Both the position numbers and the translations under genes were made by a program. Positions 54,572 to 63,417 of a stretch of DNA of 64,000 bases are shown here, piece after piece; position 1 is the first letter of the stretch, and every line of letters starts with the position of its first letter. Location: assembly GCA_016213845.1 (NCBI GenBank), contig JACQZN010000060.1, positions 1 through 64,000 of the forward strand. The letters are read 5' to 3'. Source of the DNA: Candidatus Wallbacteria bacterium (lineage in GTDB: Bacteria; Muiribacteriota; UBA6191; JACPRK01). The notes beneath the pieces were generated by a model, which worked only from the letters and a program-made list of their open reading frames with translations, did no database searches and was not told where the DNA came from.

Positions 54572-57479
54572 CGCGCGAGCGCTGGCCGCGGCCTACCTGC
54601 TCCCCCCGGCCGAGGCCTGCTGGTGCTGGACCGAAGATGCCGCCGCAGTCACCTGGGCGGACGGCCACCTGATGGCGCTGCGCGAGGAGCTCGAGGCTGC
54701 TGCATCCCGGCTCCAGAAGCAGGGGCTGCCTCCGTTCGGCGCCATGGCGCTGCTGCTCTCCGCCGCGCAGGAGTGCTGGCTCGACCCGGGCGGCGGCCGC
54801 GAGCATCTCGTGCGTTACCTCGGCCACGTGGCCCGCGCCGCGCCGGCACCCGCCCCGCCCGGCCCGCGCCGGACCATCCGCATCGACATGCGCCGAGGCA
54901 GCCTCGCCTGGGCGCGCGACGTCAAGAACGCCGCGCGCCGCCAGCCTCCGCCCGCCAATCCCGCCCGGGCGCTGGAGCCCTACGACCGCGAGGCGAGCGC
55001 GCGCGAGCAGGCCCGCAAGAAGCTCTCGCGGCCGGCGCTGGCGCGCGATCTGCTGGCCGGCCTCGATCGCGTCCACGCGCTGCCGCCCAGGCTCCGCGGC
55101 ACCGTCGGCGCCAAGGCCCTCCTGGCCGAGCTCGTCTTCGAACCCTCGACCCAGAGGCTCTCGGCCGAGTCTTCGGCCGCGGTGGTGCAAGAGCTCTGCT
55201 CGGGAGCCGACCCCGCCCAGCTGGCGCCTCCGCCCGTCGCCGCCGGCGGGCTCGAAACCTTGCTGGCCGACGTCGAGGCGCTCCTGGCCGGCCTGGGCGC
55301 TATCGACGAGGAGCGGGTCGAGATGCGGGCCCGCACAGGGCTAGACCGGCCGCTCGACCCGCACGGGAAGCCCGTGCCGCCTCCGGAGCAAGTGCGGAAC
55401 CTGCTCGGATCGCTGCTCGGCGACTCGGAGCTGGCGGGACTGGCGAAGCTCTCGCTCAGCCTGATGGCCGCAGTGCACGTGCCACGCGCGCTCTCAACCA
55501 GCGAGGAGCTGCAGCTCGGCGGAGTCTCCGACCTGACCAACCGCGGTCCGCTCGACCGGCTGCTGGTGAGCGAGCTTGCGCACGACGACCTGACGCTGGC
55601 CGTCCGCATCGCGCTGAACGAGGCGCTCTACCTGCGCCGGGAAGCTCCGCCCAGGAACCCGCCAGTAGTGCGCGGGATCCTGCTCGACAGCGGCATCCGC
55701 CTCTGGGGCGTGCCCAGACTCTTCGCCACGGCGGCGGCCCTGGCGCTGGCGGCCACGGGCGACCCCCGCGGCCGGCTCCGCGCCTGGCGAGCCTCCGGCG
55801 ACCGAGTTCATCCGGTGGACCTGACGACTCGCGATGGGCTGACGGCGCACCTGGAAGCCCTCGAGACCGAGCCGCACCCGGGCGCAGCGCTCACCCCCTT
55901 CCTCGACGAGCTGGCCCGCGAGGGCGAACCGCACGACGCCGTGCTCGTCACCCACGCGCGAGCCCTGGCTGACCCGGGCTTCATGGCTTGCCTGGCCGCC
56001 TGCGGCCACCGGGGACTCCACGTCGCGACCATCGATCGCGACGGCGCCTTCGCCCTCTCTCACGTCACCGAGCGCGGCGCCCGCCCGATCGGAGGGGCCC
56101 GGCTCAGCCTCGAAGGCCTGGGGGCGCCGGCCGCGGGCAAGTCGGAACAGCCGCTGGTCGCCCCCGGGTTTGGCCGGGAGCTGCCTCTGGCGCTCTCGGT
56201 GGAACCGTTCCCGTTGCTGGTGCCCCTCCTCGCCCGCTTCAGCCACAGCGCCGTTTCGCGCGCTCACGGCCTGGCCAGCGTCACCGAGGACGGGCGGGTC
56301 CTGCACTGGTTCGCGGCAGACCGCGGACCCCGGGAGCTGACGGCCCAGGTTCCACCGGGACGCGTACACGGCATGCACCTGGACGACGAAGGCACCGTCC
56401 GGGTCGTGGCAGGCCGCGCACCCGGCGGCCGCATCCCGATGCTCATCATCCGGACCGGCGCGGCGCGGACCTCGCGGTGCGAGCTGCAGACCAGCGCGTC
56501 GTCCATGCCGCTCGTGGCCTGCTGGCAGTCCGGGGCCCTGCTGCTCGTCTTTCCGGCCCGCGTCGACGTCTTCGACCCGGCCACCGGAGAGCGCATCCTC
56601 TCCACGGAGGCGCTCCCCGAGCCGTACAAATGGGTCTCGGGCCGCTTCTTCCACGGCGCCGGCGGCTGGAAGGCGCTGGCCTTCGACGGGCAGGCCCTGC
56701 GCTTCGAGCCCGTTCCGGTGGAGCTGCCGCACACGATGGCGCTCTTCGACCGCGAAGGGCTCGACGGCCCGTGGGGCATCACGCTCGAAGGGCAGGTCTT
56801 CTCTACCGTCGACGGTGCCGTCGTCCCGATGCCGAGCGCGCCGGAGCGGGCGATTCGCTTCGTGGCCGCGTCGTCCGACGGCCAGCGCGTCGCGATCCAG
56901 GTCGTGGCGGGCGACCAGCCGGCTGGCGACTTCGTGATCGACCTGGCTCGGCAGGAGCTCGGGCCCGCCGGCTCCGACCTGCTCGCGGCGCTGGAAGGAC
57001 CGATCCATCCGGCAGCTGCGGCCACCGGCTGGCACGAGGTGCGCCACCGGTTCCGCGCCGCCGGGATCTCGGCCGCCGGCCAGCTGGTGCTGGAGTCCCG
57101 CAGCGGCTCGTGCGTGACGCCGGGCCTGACGGGCGGGGGCGACCTGGTCCTCGAGAAGCTGGCGGCAGCACAGGGCGGCTGCGGCCGGCTCATCGCCCTC
57201 GAGCCGATCGAAGTGCCGCCCGGCGTGAGGTACCGGCTCCACCGCGCAGGCTGGCCGGACGGCAGCGCGGTCTTCCTCGACTCGCGCGGCCTGCTGCACC
57301 TGAAGAGCGCCGACCGCCGGCTCCCGGAGACGACCCTGGTCCTGGCCGCCGGGCCGATCGGCGGATGGACCTCCGACGGCAAGCTGGCGGGCTGCGAGTA
57401 CTTCACCGGCGATCCGGAGTCGCTTCCGGCCAGCGCGCTCCTGGCCCACATCGATCGATTTGTGCAGGTCGCCCGATGA
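54564..57479 (+). CDS. degenerate vWA plus beta-propeller protein (ternary system)
   Basis: 971 aa. N-terminal helical region (1-290); a vWA-like domain at ~365-510 (VVRGILLDSGIRLWGVPRLFATAAALALAAT...AVLVTHARALADP). The MIDAS DxSxS is reduced to DSG, so metal binding is doubtful. The C-terminal ~400 residues consist of repeating beta-blades (HGLASVTEDGRVLHWFAAD, VHGMHLDDEGTVRVVAG, PWGITLEGQVFSTVDGAVV) typical of a beta-propeller. In the described ternary systems a vWA protein is the expected MoxR client and the propeller the sensor or scaffold. ATGA overlaps with the next gene. Confidence 0.75.
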   Translation: MTDARALAAAYLLPPAEACWCWTEDAAAVTWADGHLMALREELEAAASRLQKQGLPPFGAMALLLSAAQECWLDPGGGREHLVRYLGHVARAAPAPAPPGPRRTIRIDMRRGSLAWARDVKNAARRQPPPANPARALEPYDREASAREQARKKLSRPALARDLLAGLDRVHALPPRLRGTVGAKALLAELVFEPSTQRLSAESSAAVVQELCSGADPAQLAPPPVAAGGLETLLADVEALLAGLGAIDEERVEMRARTGLDRPLDPHGKPVPPPEQVRNLLGSLLGDSELAGLAKLSLSLMAAVHVPRALSTSEELQLGGVSDLTNRGPLDRLLVSELAHDDLTLAVRIALNEALYLRREAPPRNPPVVRGILLDSGIRLWGVPRLFATAAALALAATGDPRGRLRAWRASGDRVHPVDLTTRDGLTAHLEALETEPHPGAALTPFLDELAREGEPHDAVLVTHARALADPGFMACLAACGHRGLHVATIDRDGAFALSHVTERGARPIGGARLSLEGLGAPAAGKSEQPLVAPGFGRELPLALSVEPFPLLVPLLARFSHSAVSRAHGLASVTEDGRVLHWFAADRGPRELTAQVPPGRVHGMHLDDEGTVRVVAGRAPGGRIPMLIIRTGAARTSRCELQTSASSMPLVACWQSGALLLVFPARVDVFDPATGERILSTEALPEPYKWVSGRFFHGAGGWKALAFDGQALRFEPVPVELPHTMALFDREGLDGPWGITLEGQVFSTVDGAVVPMPSAPERAIRFVAASSDGQRVAIQVVAGDQPAGDFVIDLARQELGPAGSDLLAALEGPIHPAAAATGWHEVRHRFRAAGISAAGQLVLESRSGSCVTPGLTGGGDLVLEKLAAAQGGCGRLIALEPIEVPPGVRYRLHRAGWPDGSAVFLDSRGLLHLKSADRRLPETTLVLAAGPIGGWTSDGKLAGCEYFTGDPESLPASALLAHIDRFVQVAR

Positions 57480-60229
57480 TAGCGTTCCCGCTGGCGCTGC
57501 GTCCGCTCGATCGTCGGGCCGCGCCCGCGGCTGCCTGGTTCATCCCGGGCGAGTCGGCTGCGACCTGGCTCGACGAGCTGGCGACCTGGGGCGTGCCGAT
57601 GGCGCAGCTCGTGCTTCTCGTGCTCCCGGCGCTTCCCGGGGACCGCCGCCCGTGTGGCGTCCTGGCGGTGCCGGCGGCGCCGGCGGCCGCCACCCCCTCC
57701 CCGCGCGCGCTGCCCTACCGGCTGCTGGCGGAGCGTCTCTACCTGCCAGCCGACTCGGCGCTCCATCCGGAGGTCTCCGAGGAGGAGCTGCGGCTGGCCG
57801 TGAGCTGGCACGCGCTTGTGCTCCACCCCGGCCTGGGGCCGGTCGGGTTCCGCCGCGAGCAGCTCCTGGGCGTGGCCGACCTGCTGGCCCGGCCGCGCCT
57901 GCGTTCCCGGCGCTGGAATATGGCGTTGCCCGCGCCCGGCGCCGACCTGCATATCACCTCGGTGGAGCCGTTGGAGAAACCGACTCTGGAGACGGTCTTC
58001 GGCGAGACCCGCAAGGAGATCGCCGCCAAGCCGCCGTCCGAAGTGCCGAAACCGGACCAGGGGCCGGCCGCCGAGCAGCCCGGCGAGACCGGCAAGTGGG
58101 CGGGCAGGCAGATGGCCCGGACGGTCAACTGGCTGGCCGGGCGCATGCAAGGCGGGACAGGGGCGCGCGGCTGGGTGAACGAGCTGCAGGACTGGGCGCG
58201 CCGCAAGCTCGATCAATGGGACAGCAGCCTGGAGATCTCGCGCCACCTGGAGATCCAGCGGCTCCTGCGTCTGCTCGAGACCAATCCGGACGAGGGCTTG
58301 AAGTACGCGCTCCCGCTCCGAGGCGTGGGCTCGCGCGGCGTGGCGGAACCGGGGGCCAAGCTGGGCAGGCGCGATGCCGACTTCAGCCTCGATCGTCTGG
58401 GCGGCGGCCGGCCGGCGGACGTCTGGTCGACGCCCTGGCAGGTGCGGGCCAAGCTGCAAGAGGCGTATCGCAAACAGGCGGAGCGGGAGCTTTCGCTCTT
58501 GCGTCACCGTCGCGCCGCCTACATCTACGCCGAGCTCCTGGGCGACGTCGAATCGGCGGCCTCGGTGTTGAAGCAGGGGCGGCACTTCCGGGAGGCCGCC
58601 GTACTCTACCGGGAGCACCTCCGGCGGCCACTGGCCGCCGCGCAGTGCCTCGAGGACGGCGGGCTACTGGCCGAGGCGATCGGGATCTACGAGGAGGAGC
58701 GCCAGTTCCTGAAGGCGGGGATGCTGCACGAGAAGCTGGGGCAGACCGGCCTTGCCTCGCGGGCGTTCCGGGCCGCGGTGGCGGATCTGGGGGCCGAGGG
58801 GAACCTGGTCGGCGCCGCAGGGGTCCTGGAGACACGGCTCCACGCGCCGCTCGAGGCGTTGGCCGTGCTGACCGGAGGGTGGCCCTCGTCCGTTCAGGCG
58901 TCGAAGTGTCTGGTGGAGCGTTTCAATCTGTTGGGCAGGCTGGGCCGCCACGACGAGGCGATGCGGTTGCTGCCCAGGCTCTGGGAGGACACGCTCGCGC
59001 CGGACCGCGTTCCGTTGCTGGCGGAGGCCCTATCGAGCGTGGCGCGCGTCTACCCGGATCGGGACGTGCGGGCCCGGGCGGCGGACCTGACGCGGGTGAC
59101 CGCGGGGTCCCGGCTGCCCCAGGCCTCGGCGGGCGAGGCGGTCGGGCTGATCGGCGCGATCACCCGCCTGGCGCCCGAAGACAGGCTGCTGGCTCGGGAC
59201 GCGCTTCGCTGGGTGGCGCGCACGCAGCGGCGGGCGCCGGCGGCGGCTGCGCCCTCGAAAGCCAGGAAGCTCGAGCTGACGGGCGAGCTCCGGCTGTCCG
59301 ACGCGGCCGACGACCGTTGGACCACGGCGGCAGCAGGCGGCGATTTCATCTACGCCGCTGGCTACAACCGCGCGCGGCGGATCGTGCTGGGGCGCGTCGC
59401 TGCAGGCCAACCTGCGCAGCGGCTCCGATGGTACAAGCCGCTTTGGAGCGAGGAGCGGCTGCTCGTCGCAGCGCCCCGGATCGGCGCCCACACAGCGCTC
59501 CTGTGGCTGATGGGCGGCCGTTCGCCCGGCCACCTCGAGGATCACCCGGTTCGGCAGTTCCCCGACGGCCAGGCTGCGGGCAGCCCGGCCTGGCTCCCTG
59601 GAAACACGGTCGGCTTCTGCTACGGGGAGGGTGACGCGCTCTGGCTGGTGAAGCGGAGCTTCGGCTCGCCGCCGGTGCTCTGCGCCTGCTCGCCGCGCGG
59701 GGATCTGCAGAAGACCTGCGAGCTCGAACGCGCCCCCGAAACGGCAGCCACGACCGGCGCCGACGACGCGCTGCCGATGGCGGCCCAGGGCCAGTACGTG
59801 TTCGTTGCCACGATTCAAAGGCTCCATCAAGTCGATATGGAAGGGCACCAGAAGACGTTGGAGCTGCCCGGCCGCATCCGGGACCTGGCGGTCTCCCCGC
59901 CGAACTCGCGGCTGCGGGTGGCTCTCGTGCTCGACGAAGGCGGCGTCGTCTTCTGGCCGACCCGAGGGACCCAGAGCGCCGTCCAGGGGACCTTCGGCGA
60001 ACGGATGTCGCGTCCGCGCGTGGCGCTCCTGGCGGACGGCTCCCTCGTCGCGCTCACCCCGAAGGAGGGCCGGCTCTACGACGTCACGGGCACCGGCGTG
60101 CGCCAGCTCGCCTCCTTCGAAGGCCCGGGCGACGAGCTCGTGGCCGTGCTGCCCTGCCGCCGCCCAGGCGAGCTCGCCGTCGTCGAGGCGACCGGTCTCG
60201 TGCGGACGTATCGAGTGTCGAAGAAGTGA
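57476..60229 (+). CDS. accessory-TPR-beta-propeller protein (ternary system)
   Basis: 917 aa. The N-terminal ~170 residues form a mixed domain (FPLALRPLDRRAAPAAAWFIPGESAATWLDELATWG), consistent with a bpX-type module. A helical TPR/clathrin-like solenoid follows at ~330-560 (AAYIYAELLGDVESAASVLKQGRHFREAAVLYREHL). The C-terminal ~340 residues form beta-propeller blades (GGDFIYAAGYNRARRIVLGRV, GDLQKTCELERAPE, GGVVFWPTRGTQSAVQG). No catalytic motif. Last gene of the ternary operon, and its stop overlaps the GTG of the peptidase gene (GTGA). Confidence 0.75.
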   Translation: MIAFPLALRPLDRRAAPAAAWFIPGESAATWLDELATWGVPMAQLVLLVLPALPGDRRPCGVLAVPAAPAAATPSPRALPYRLLAERLYLPADSALHPEVSEEELRLAVSWHALVLHPGLGPVGFRREQLLGVADLLARPRLRSRRWNMALPAPGADLHITSVEPLEKPTLETVFGETRKEIAAKPPSEVPKPDQGPAAEQPGETGKWAGRQMARTVNWLAGRMQGGTGARGWVNELQDWARRKLDQWDSSLEISRHLEIQRLLRLLETNPDEGLKYALPLRGVGSRGVAEPGAKLGRRDADFSLDRLGGGRPADVWSTPWQVRAKLQEAYRKQAERELSLLRHRRAAYIYAELLGDVESAASVLKQGRHFREAAVLYREHLRRPLAAAQCLEDGGLLAEAIGIYEEERQFLKAGMLHEKLGQTGLASRAFRAAVADLGAEGNLVGAAGVLETRLHAPLEALAVLTGGWPSSVQASKCLVERFNLLGRLGRHDEAMRLLPRLWEDTLAPDRVPLLAEALSSVARVYPDRDVRARAADLTRVTAGSRLPQASAGEAVGLIGAITRLAPEDRLLARDALRWVARTQRRAPAAAAPSKARKLELTGELRLSDAADDRWTTAAAGGDFIYAAGYNRARRIVLGRVAAGQPAQRLRWYKPLWSEERLLVAAPRIGAHTALLWLMGGRSPGHLEDHPVRQFPDGQAAGSPAWLPGNTVGFCYGEGDALWLVKRSFGSPPVLCACSPRGDLQKTCELERAPETAATTGADDALPMAAQGQYVFVATIQRLHQVDMEGHQKTLELPGRIRDLAVSPPNSRLRVALVLDEGGVVFWPTRGTQSAVQGTFGERMSRPRVALLADGSLVALTPKEGRLYDVTGTGVRQLASFEGPGDELVAVLPCRRPGELAVVEATGLVRTYRVSKK

Positions 60230-63200
60230 GCCTCGCGAGGTCTGCGGTAGAGTCGATGACTGAGCCAATCGCTGGGCAAGATCCGAGTGCTCCACTGACT
60301 CCCGCCTGGGCTGGAACCCGCGTCCAATGGGGGTATGGGGGCGGAGCACCCAGGAAGTTCGGGAGACCACTTCCCCTCGCTTGCATACTCTCGTCTCTTC
60401 TCTGCTGGAGTGCTCTCGCAGCCGACAGCGTCGTCGCTTCCGCGCTCGCGCAGGCTCGGGCCGGCCGCTACGAGGAGGCAATTCGCGCCCTCGAACCCGC
60501 TGCCGCCGCGGGTGACGGCGAGGCGAAGCTGGAGAGGGGGCGGCTTTTGCTGGAAGTCGGCCGCAGGAAGGAAGCGATCGAGGCATTCGTCGGCCTGGTC
60601 GAAGATTTCAACGCCCGGAAGCCGGCCGATTCAGCATCGCTCACCTGGGCAGGCGCGGCGGGTGCCTACACGGGCAGCGCCCAGCAAGCGATCCGCATCC
60701 TGGAGATGGCCCAGAAGGCCGACCCGCAGAACGCGCGCGCCTTCCTCGAGGCGGGCCTCCTCTTCGCCAGGAGCTACCAGAGCGGCGACGCCGAACGCGA
60801 GCTGAAGGCCGCGCTGGCCCTGACGCCCTCCGACCCGGCGGCTCTGACGGCGCTGGCACGCGTGCAGTTCGACTGCTTTCGCGCCGACGAGATGAAGAAG
60901 ACCGCAGCGAAAGCGCTGGCGGCCGATCCCGGCCGCTACGAGGCACGGCTGCTCCTGGCCCGGGTGATGCTCCAGGAGGAAGAGACCGAGACTCGCGCAC
61001 GCGCCGAGCTCGAGGCCGCCCTGGCGGTGAACCCCAGGAGTCCGGAGACCCTTTCACTCCTGGCCGCCCAGGAGTACCTCGCCGGCTCCCCGGCCGGCTT
61101 CGAAAGCACCGCGGCCCGCGCGCTTGCCGTCGACCCGACGCGTGCCGCCGCGTTCCAGGAAACCGCCCAGATCCTGGCGCGGGCGCGCCGCCGCCAGGAG
61201 GCCGAGCCACTCTTCCGGCGAGCCCTCGAGCTCGACGGCGAGCACGTCCCCTCGCTCAAGGGCCTCGCAAAGCTCTTGCTCGACACCGGCCGCGAATCCG
61301 CAGGCCGAAGGCTGCTCGAGCGCGCCACGAAGCTCGACCCTTTCCTGGTGCCGGCCGTGAATCTCCTGAAGACCCTCGACGTGGCCGACGAGGAGATGGC
61401 GTGGACGGGACGGGGAAACCTCGTGTTCCGCTACCACCCGTGGCGCGACGCCGCGCTGCAGACGCGCTTGCCCGCCTTCGCCGAGGCCTGCATGAAGACC
61501 CTCGGCGCGGCGCCGGGCTTCTCGGCCGGCGCCATGGCGGTGCCGACCTGGGTGCTGATCGAGGTTTTCCCGGAGCACAAGTGGTTCTCGGCCCGGCTCG
61601 TCGGCCTGCCCTGGAACGGCCCGGTGGGCGCCTGTGAAGGCAACATCGTGCTTTTGGACCCGCCGCGCGCCCTCGGCGACGAGATGGGCTTCAAGCAGGT
61701 CATGCAGCACGAGCTGGCCCACGCCTTCCACCTCACGGCCACCGGCGCCCGCGTGCCGAACTGGTTCACCGAGGGGTTCGCCACGTTCGAGGAAGCGACC
61801 AACCGGCCGTACACTTGGGACCGCATCCTGGCCCGCGCCCACCGCGTCGGCGCGCTGCGGACCTTCGACACCCTCAACCAGGGCTTCCTCTCGCCCCGCG
61901 GACCGGGCGACTGGATGCTCGCCTACATTCAGGCGGAACTCGCCCTGGAGCATCTTGTCGAAAAGTACGGCCCCCAAGCGCCCGTCCGGATGCTCCAGGC
62001 CTACGCGCAAGGGCTGAAGGCCCAGGACGCCATCCGCCAGGCCCTGAGTGTCGACCCGGCAAGACTCGCCCGGGACATCGAGGAGACCTGGCGGCGGGAA
62101 GCGGCAGCCTCGACCGCCCCACCGGCCTACGAACCCGAAGACCTGCCCGTGCTCCAGGAGATCTACAAGAAGACCCGCTCGCCCGCCGACGCCGCCGAGG
62201 TCGCCCGCGCGCTTGCGCAAGGGGGGCTGGTCGAGCACTGCGAGCGACTGCTGGCGCGGATCCTGACGAGGGCGCCCGACTGTGTGCCGGCGCTGGTGGT
62301 GGCCGGTGAGCTCGCGCTCAGGACCGGGGACGCCGCGGGCGCGGTAGGACACCTGCGCGGGGCGGCGAAGCTGGCGCCGGACGACGCGCTCGTGGCAGCC
62401 CAGCTGGCGCGGGCCGAGCTGGCTCACGGCGAACCCGCCCGCGCGGAGAAACTGGCAAGATCGGCCGCCCGAGCGGGGCTGCGCGGGCCGCTGGCGCACG
62501 AGACCCTGGCCGCCGTCGCGCGGGCCAAGCAAGACCGGACGCTGCTGGAGGAGTCGTTGGAGGCATTGGGTCGTGCGAAGGACGGCGACGTTGTGTGCCG
62601 CGTGGAGCTGGCGCGGCTGGCGATGGCGAGGAAGGACCTCCGGAGGGCGTTCGAGATCCTGGAGGAAGCGGCCCTGGTCGATCCGGTGGACGCCGGGCTG
62701 AACGAGGCGCTGGCCGATGCGCACACGGCGGCAGGGAACCCGGGAGAAGCCCGGCGGGGCCATCGCGACGCGCTTGCGGCGAAGGTTCTGGGCGGGGTCG
62801 ACGGCACGCCGCCCGAGACGAGCGTGCTGGCGATTGTCGAGATCGCGCGCTCGGGCGACGGCCCGCGCGCCCAGGGGGCGTGCGACCTGCTGGGTCTGCT
62901 TTCCGACCCGACCAGCCTCGCGAAGCTCGAGGAGCTAGCGGCGGGGGCCGGGGCGCACGTGAAGCTGCGGGCAGCCATCGCGCTCGGCTCACGAGGCTCG
63001 GGCGACGCAGTCGACGGGCTGATCGAGGGACTCGGTTGCAGCGACTGTGAACGCGAGGCGATCCGCGCGCTCTCGGAGCTGACCGCTCGCCCCGAGGAGC
63101 GCTCGGCGGAGAAGTGGGCGGGCTGGCGGGCGGCACACCGGTCGGCAGATCCGGCTGCATGGCTCGAGGAGGCCGCAGGCCCGCTCGGATATCCGCTGAA

Positions 63201-63417
63201 GGGTGCGGCCGGCAAGGAGCGACTGGCGGTGCTGGTCGTGGCGCTCGACGACGCGCGGTGGTATATCCGGACGGCGGCGCTGGCCGAGCTGAGCCGGTTG
63301 ACAGGACGGCGCTTCGGGACAGGCGCCTTTGGCCCCGAAGGCGATTCCGAGCCGGGGCTCGGGCTGGCGAGACGAGAGGCGCTGGAGCGCTGGAAGATCT
63401 GGCTCGAGGAGCAGTGA
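60226..63417 (+). CDS. exported TPR-peptidase MA-HEAT protein
   Basis: 1,063 aa from the GTG that overlaps the previous stop; ATG 60256 is an alternative. Residues ~32-47 correspond to a remnant of the fold-back repeat, then the hydrophobic signal segment RPLPLACILSSLLCWSALAADS. TPR motifs cover ~60-390. A gluzincin peptidase MA domain follows at ~400-640, with HELAHAF (His495/499 and Glu496) and NWFTEGFATFEE (third ligand Glu516). More TPRs follow, and a C-terminal HEAT-like armour (SDPTSLAKLEELAAGAGAHVKLRAAIALGSRGS, LVVALDDARWYIRTAALAELSRL). A zinc protease is likely, exported to the periplasm. Confidence 0.8.
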   Translation: MSLARSAVESMTEPIAGQDPSAPLTPAWAGTRVQWGYGGGAPRKFGRPLPLACILSSLLCWSALAADSVVASALAQARAGRYEEAIRALEPAAAAGDGEAKLERGRLLLEVGRRKEAIEAFVGLVEDFNARKPADSASLTWAGAAGAYTGSAQQAIRILEMAQKADPQNARAFLEAGLLFARSYQSGDAERELKAALALTPSDPAALTALARVQFDCFRADEMKKTAAKALAADPGRYEARLLLARVMLQEEETETRARAELEAALAVNPRSPETLSLLAAQEYLAGSPAGFESTAARALAVDPTRAAAFQETAQILARARRRQEAEPLFRRALELDGEHVPSLKGLAKLLLDTGRESAGRRLLERATKLDPFLVPAVNLLKTLDVADEEMAWTGRGNLVFRYHPWRDAALQTRLPAFAEACMKTLGAAPGFSAGAMAVPTWVLIEVFPEHKWFSARLVGLPWNGPVGACEGNIVLLDPPRALGDEMGFKQVMQHELAHAFHLTATGARVPNWFTEGFATFEEATNRPYTWDRILARAHRVGALRTFDTLNQGFLSPRGPGDWMLAYIQAELALEHLVEKYGPQAPVRMLQAYAQGLKAQDAIRQALSVDPARLARDIEETWRREAAASTAPPAYEPEDLPVLQEIYKKTRSPADAAEVARALAQGGLVEHCERLLARILTRAPDCVPALVVAGELALRTGDAAGAVGHLRGAAKLAPDDALVAAQLARAELAHGEPARAEKLARSAARAGLRGPLAHETLAAVARAKQDRTLLEESLEALGRAKDGDVVCRVELARLAMARKDLRRAFEILEEAALVDPVDAGLNEALADAHTAAGNPGEARRGHRDALAAKVLGGVDGTPPETSVLAIVEIARSGDGPRAQGACDLLGLLSDPTSLAKLEELAAGAGAHVKLRAAIALGSRGSGDAVDGLIEGLGCSDCEREAIRALSELTARPEERSAEKWAGWRAAHRSADPAAWLEEAAGPLGYPLKGAAGKERLAVLVVALDDARWYIRTAALAELSRLTGRRFGTGAFGPEGDSEPGLGLARREALERWKIWLEEQ
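60318..60380. repeat. remnant of fold-back element, copy D
   Basis: GGAACCCGCGTCCAATGGGGG matches the AACCCGCATCAAATGGGGG core of copy B, followed by a degenerate G-rich stretch. It sits in frame in the N-terminal leader of the peptidase gene. Confidence 0.5.

Noticed and set aside
55988..57475. Upstream extension of the 917-aa propeller gene into the 971-aa gene
   Set aside because: The extension is a low-complexity Arg/Pro/Gly reading antiphase to a well-supported gene; the ATGA at 57476 is the natural start.
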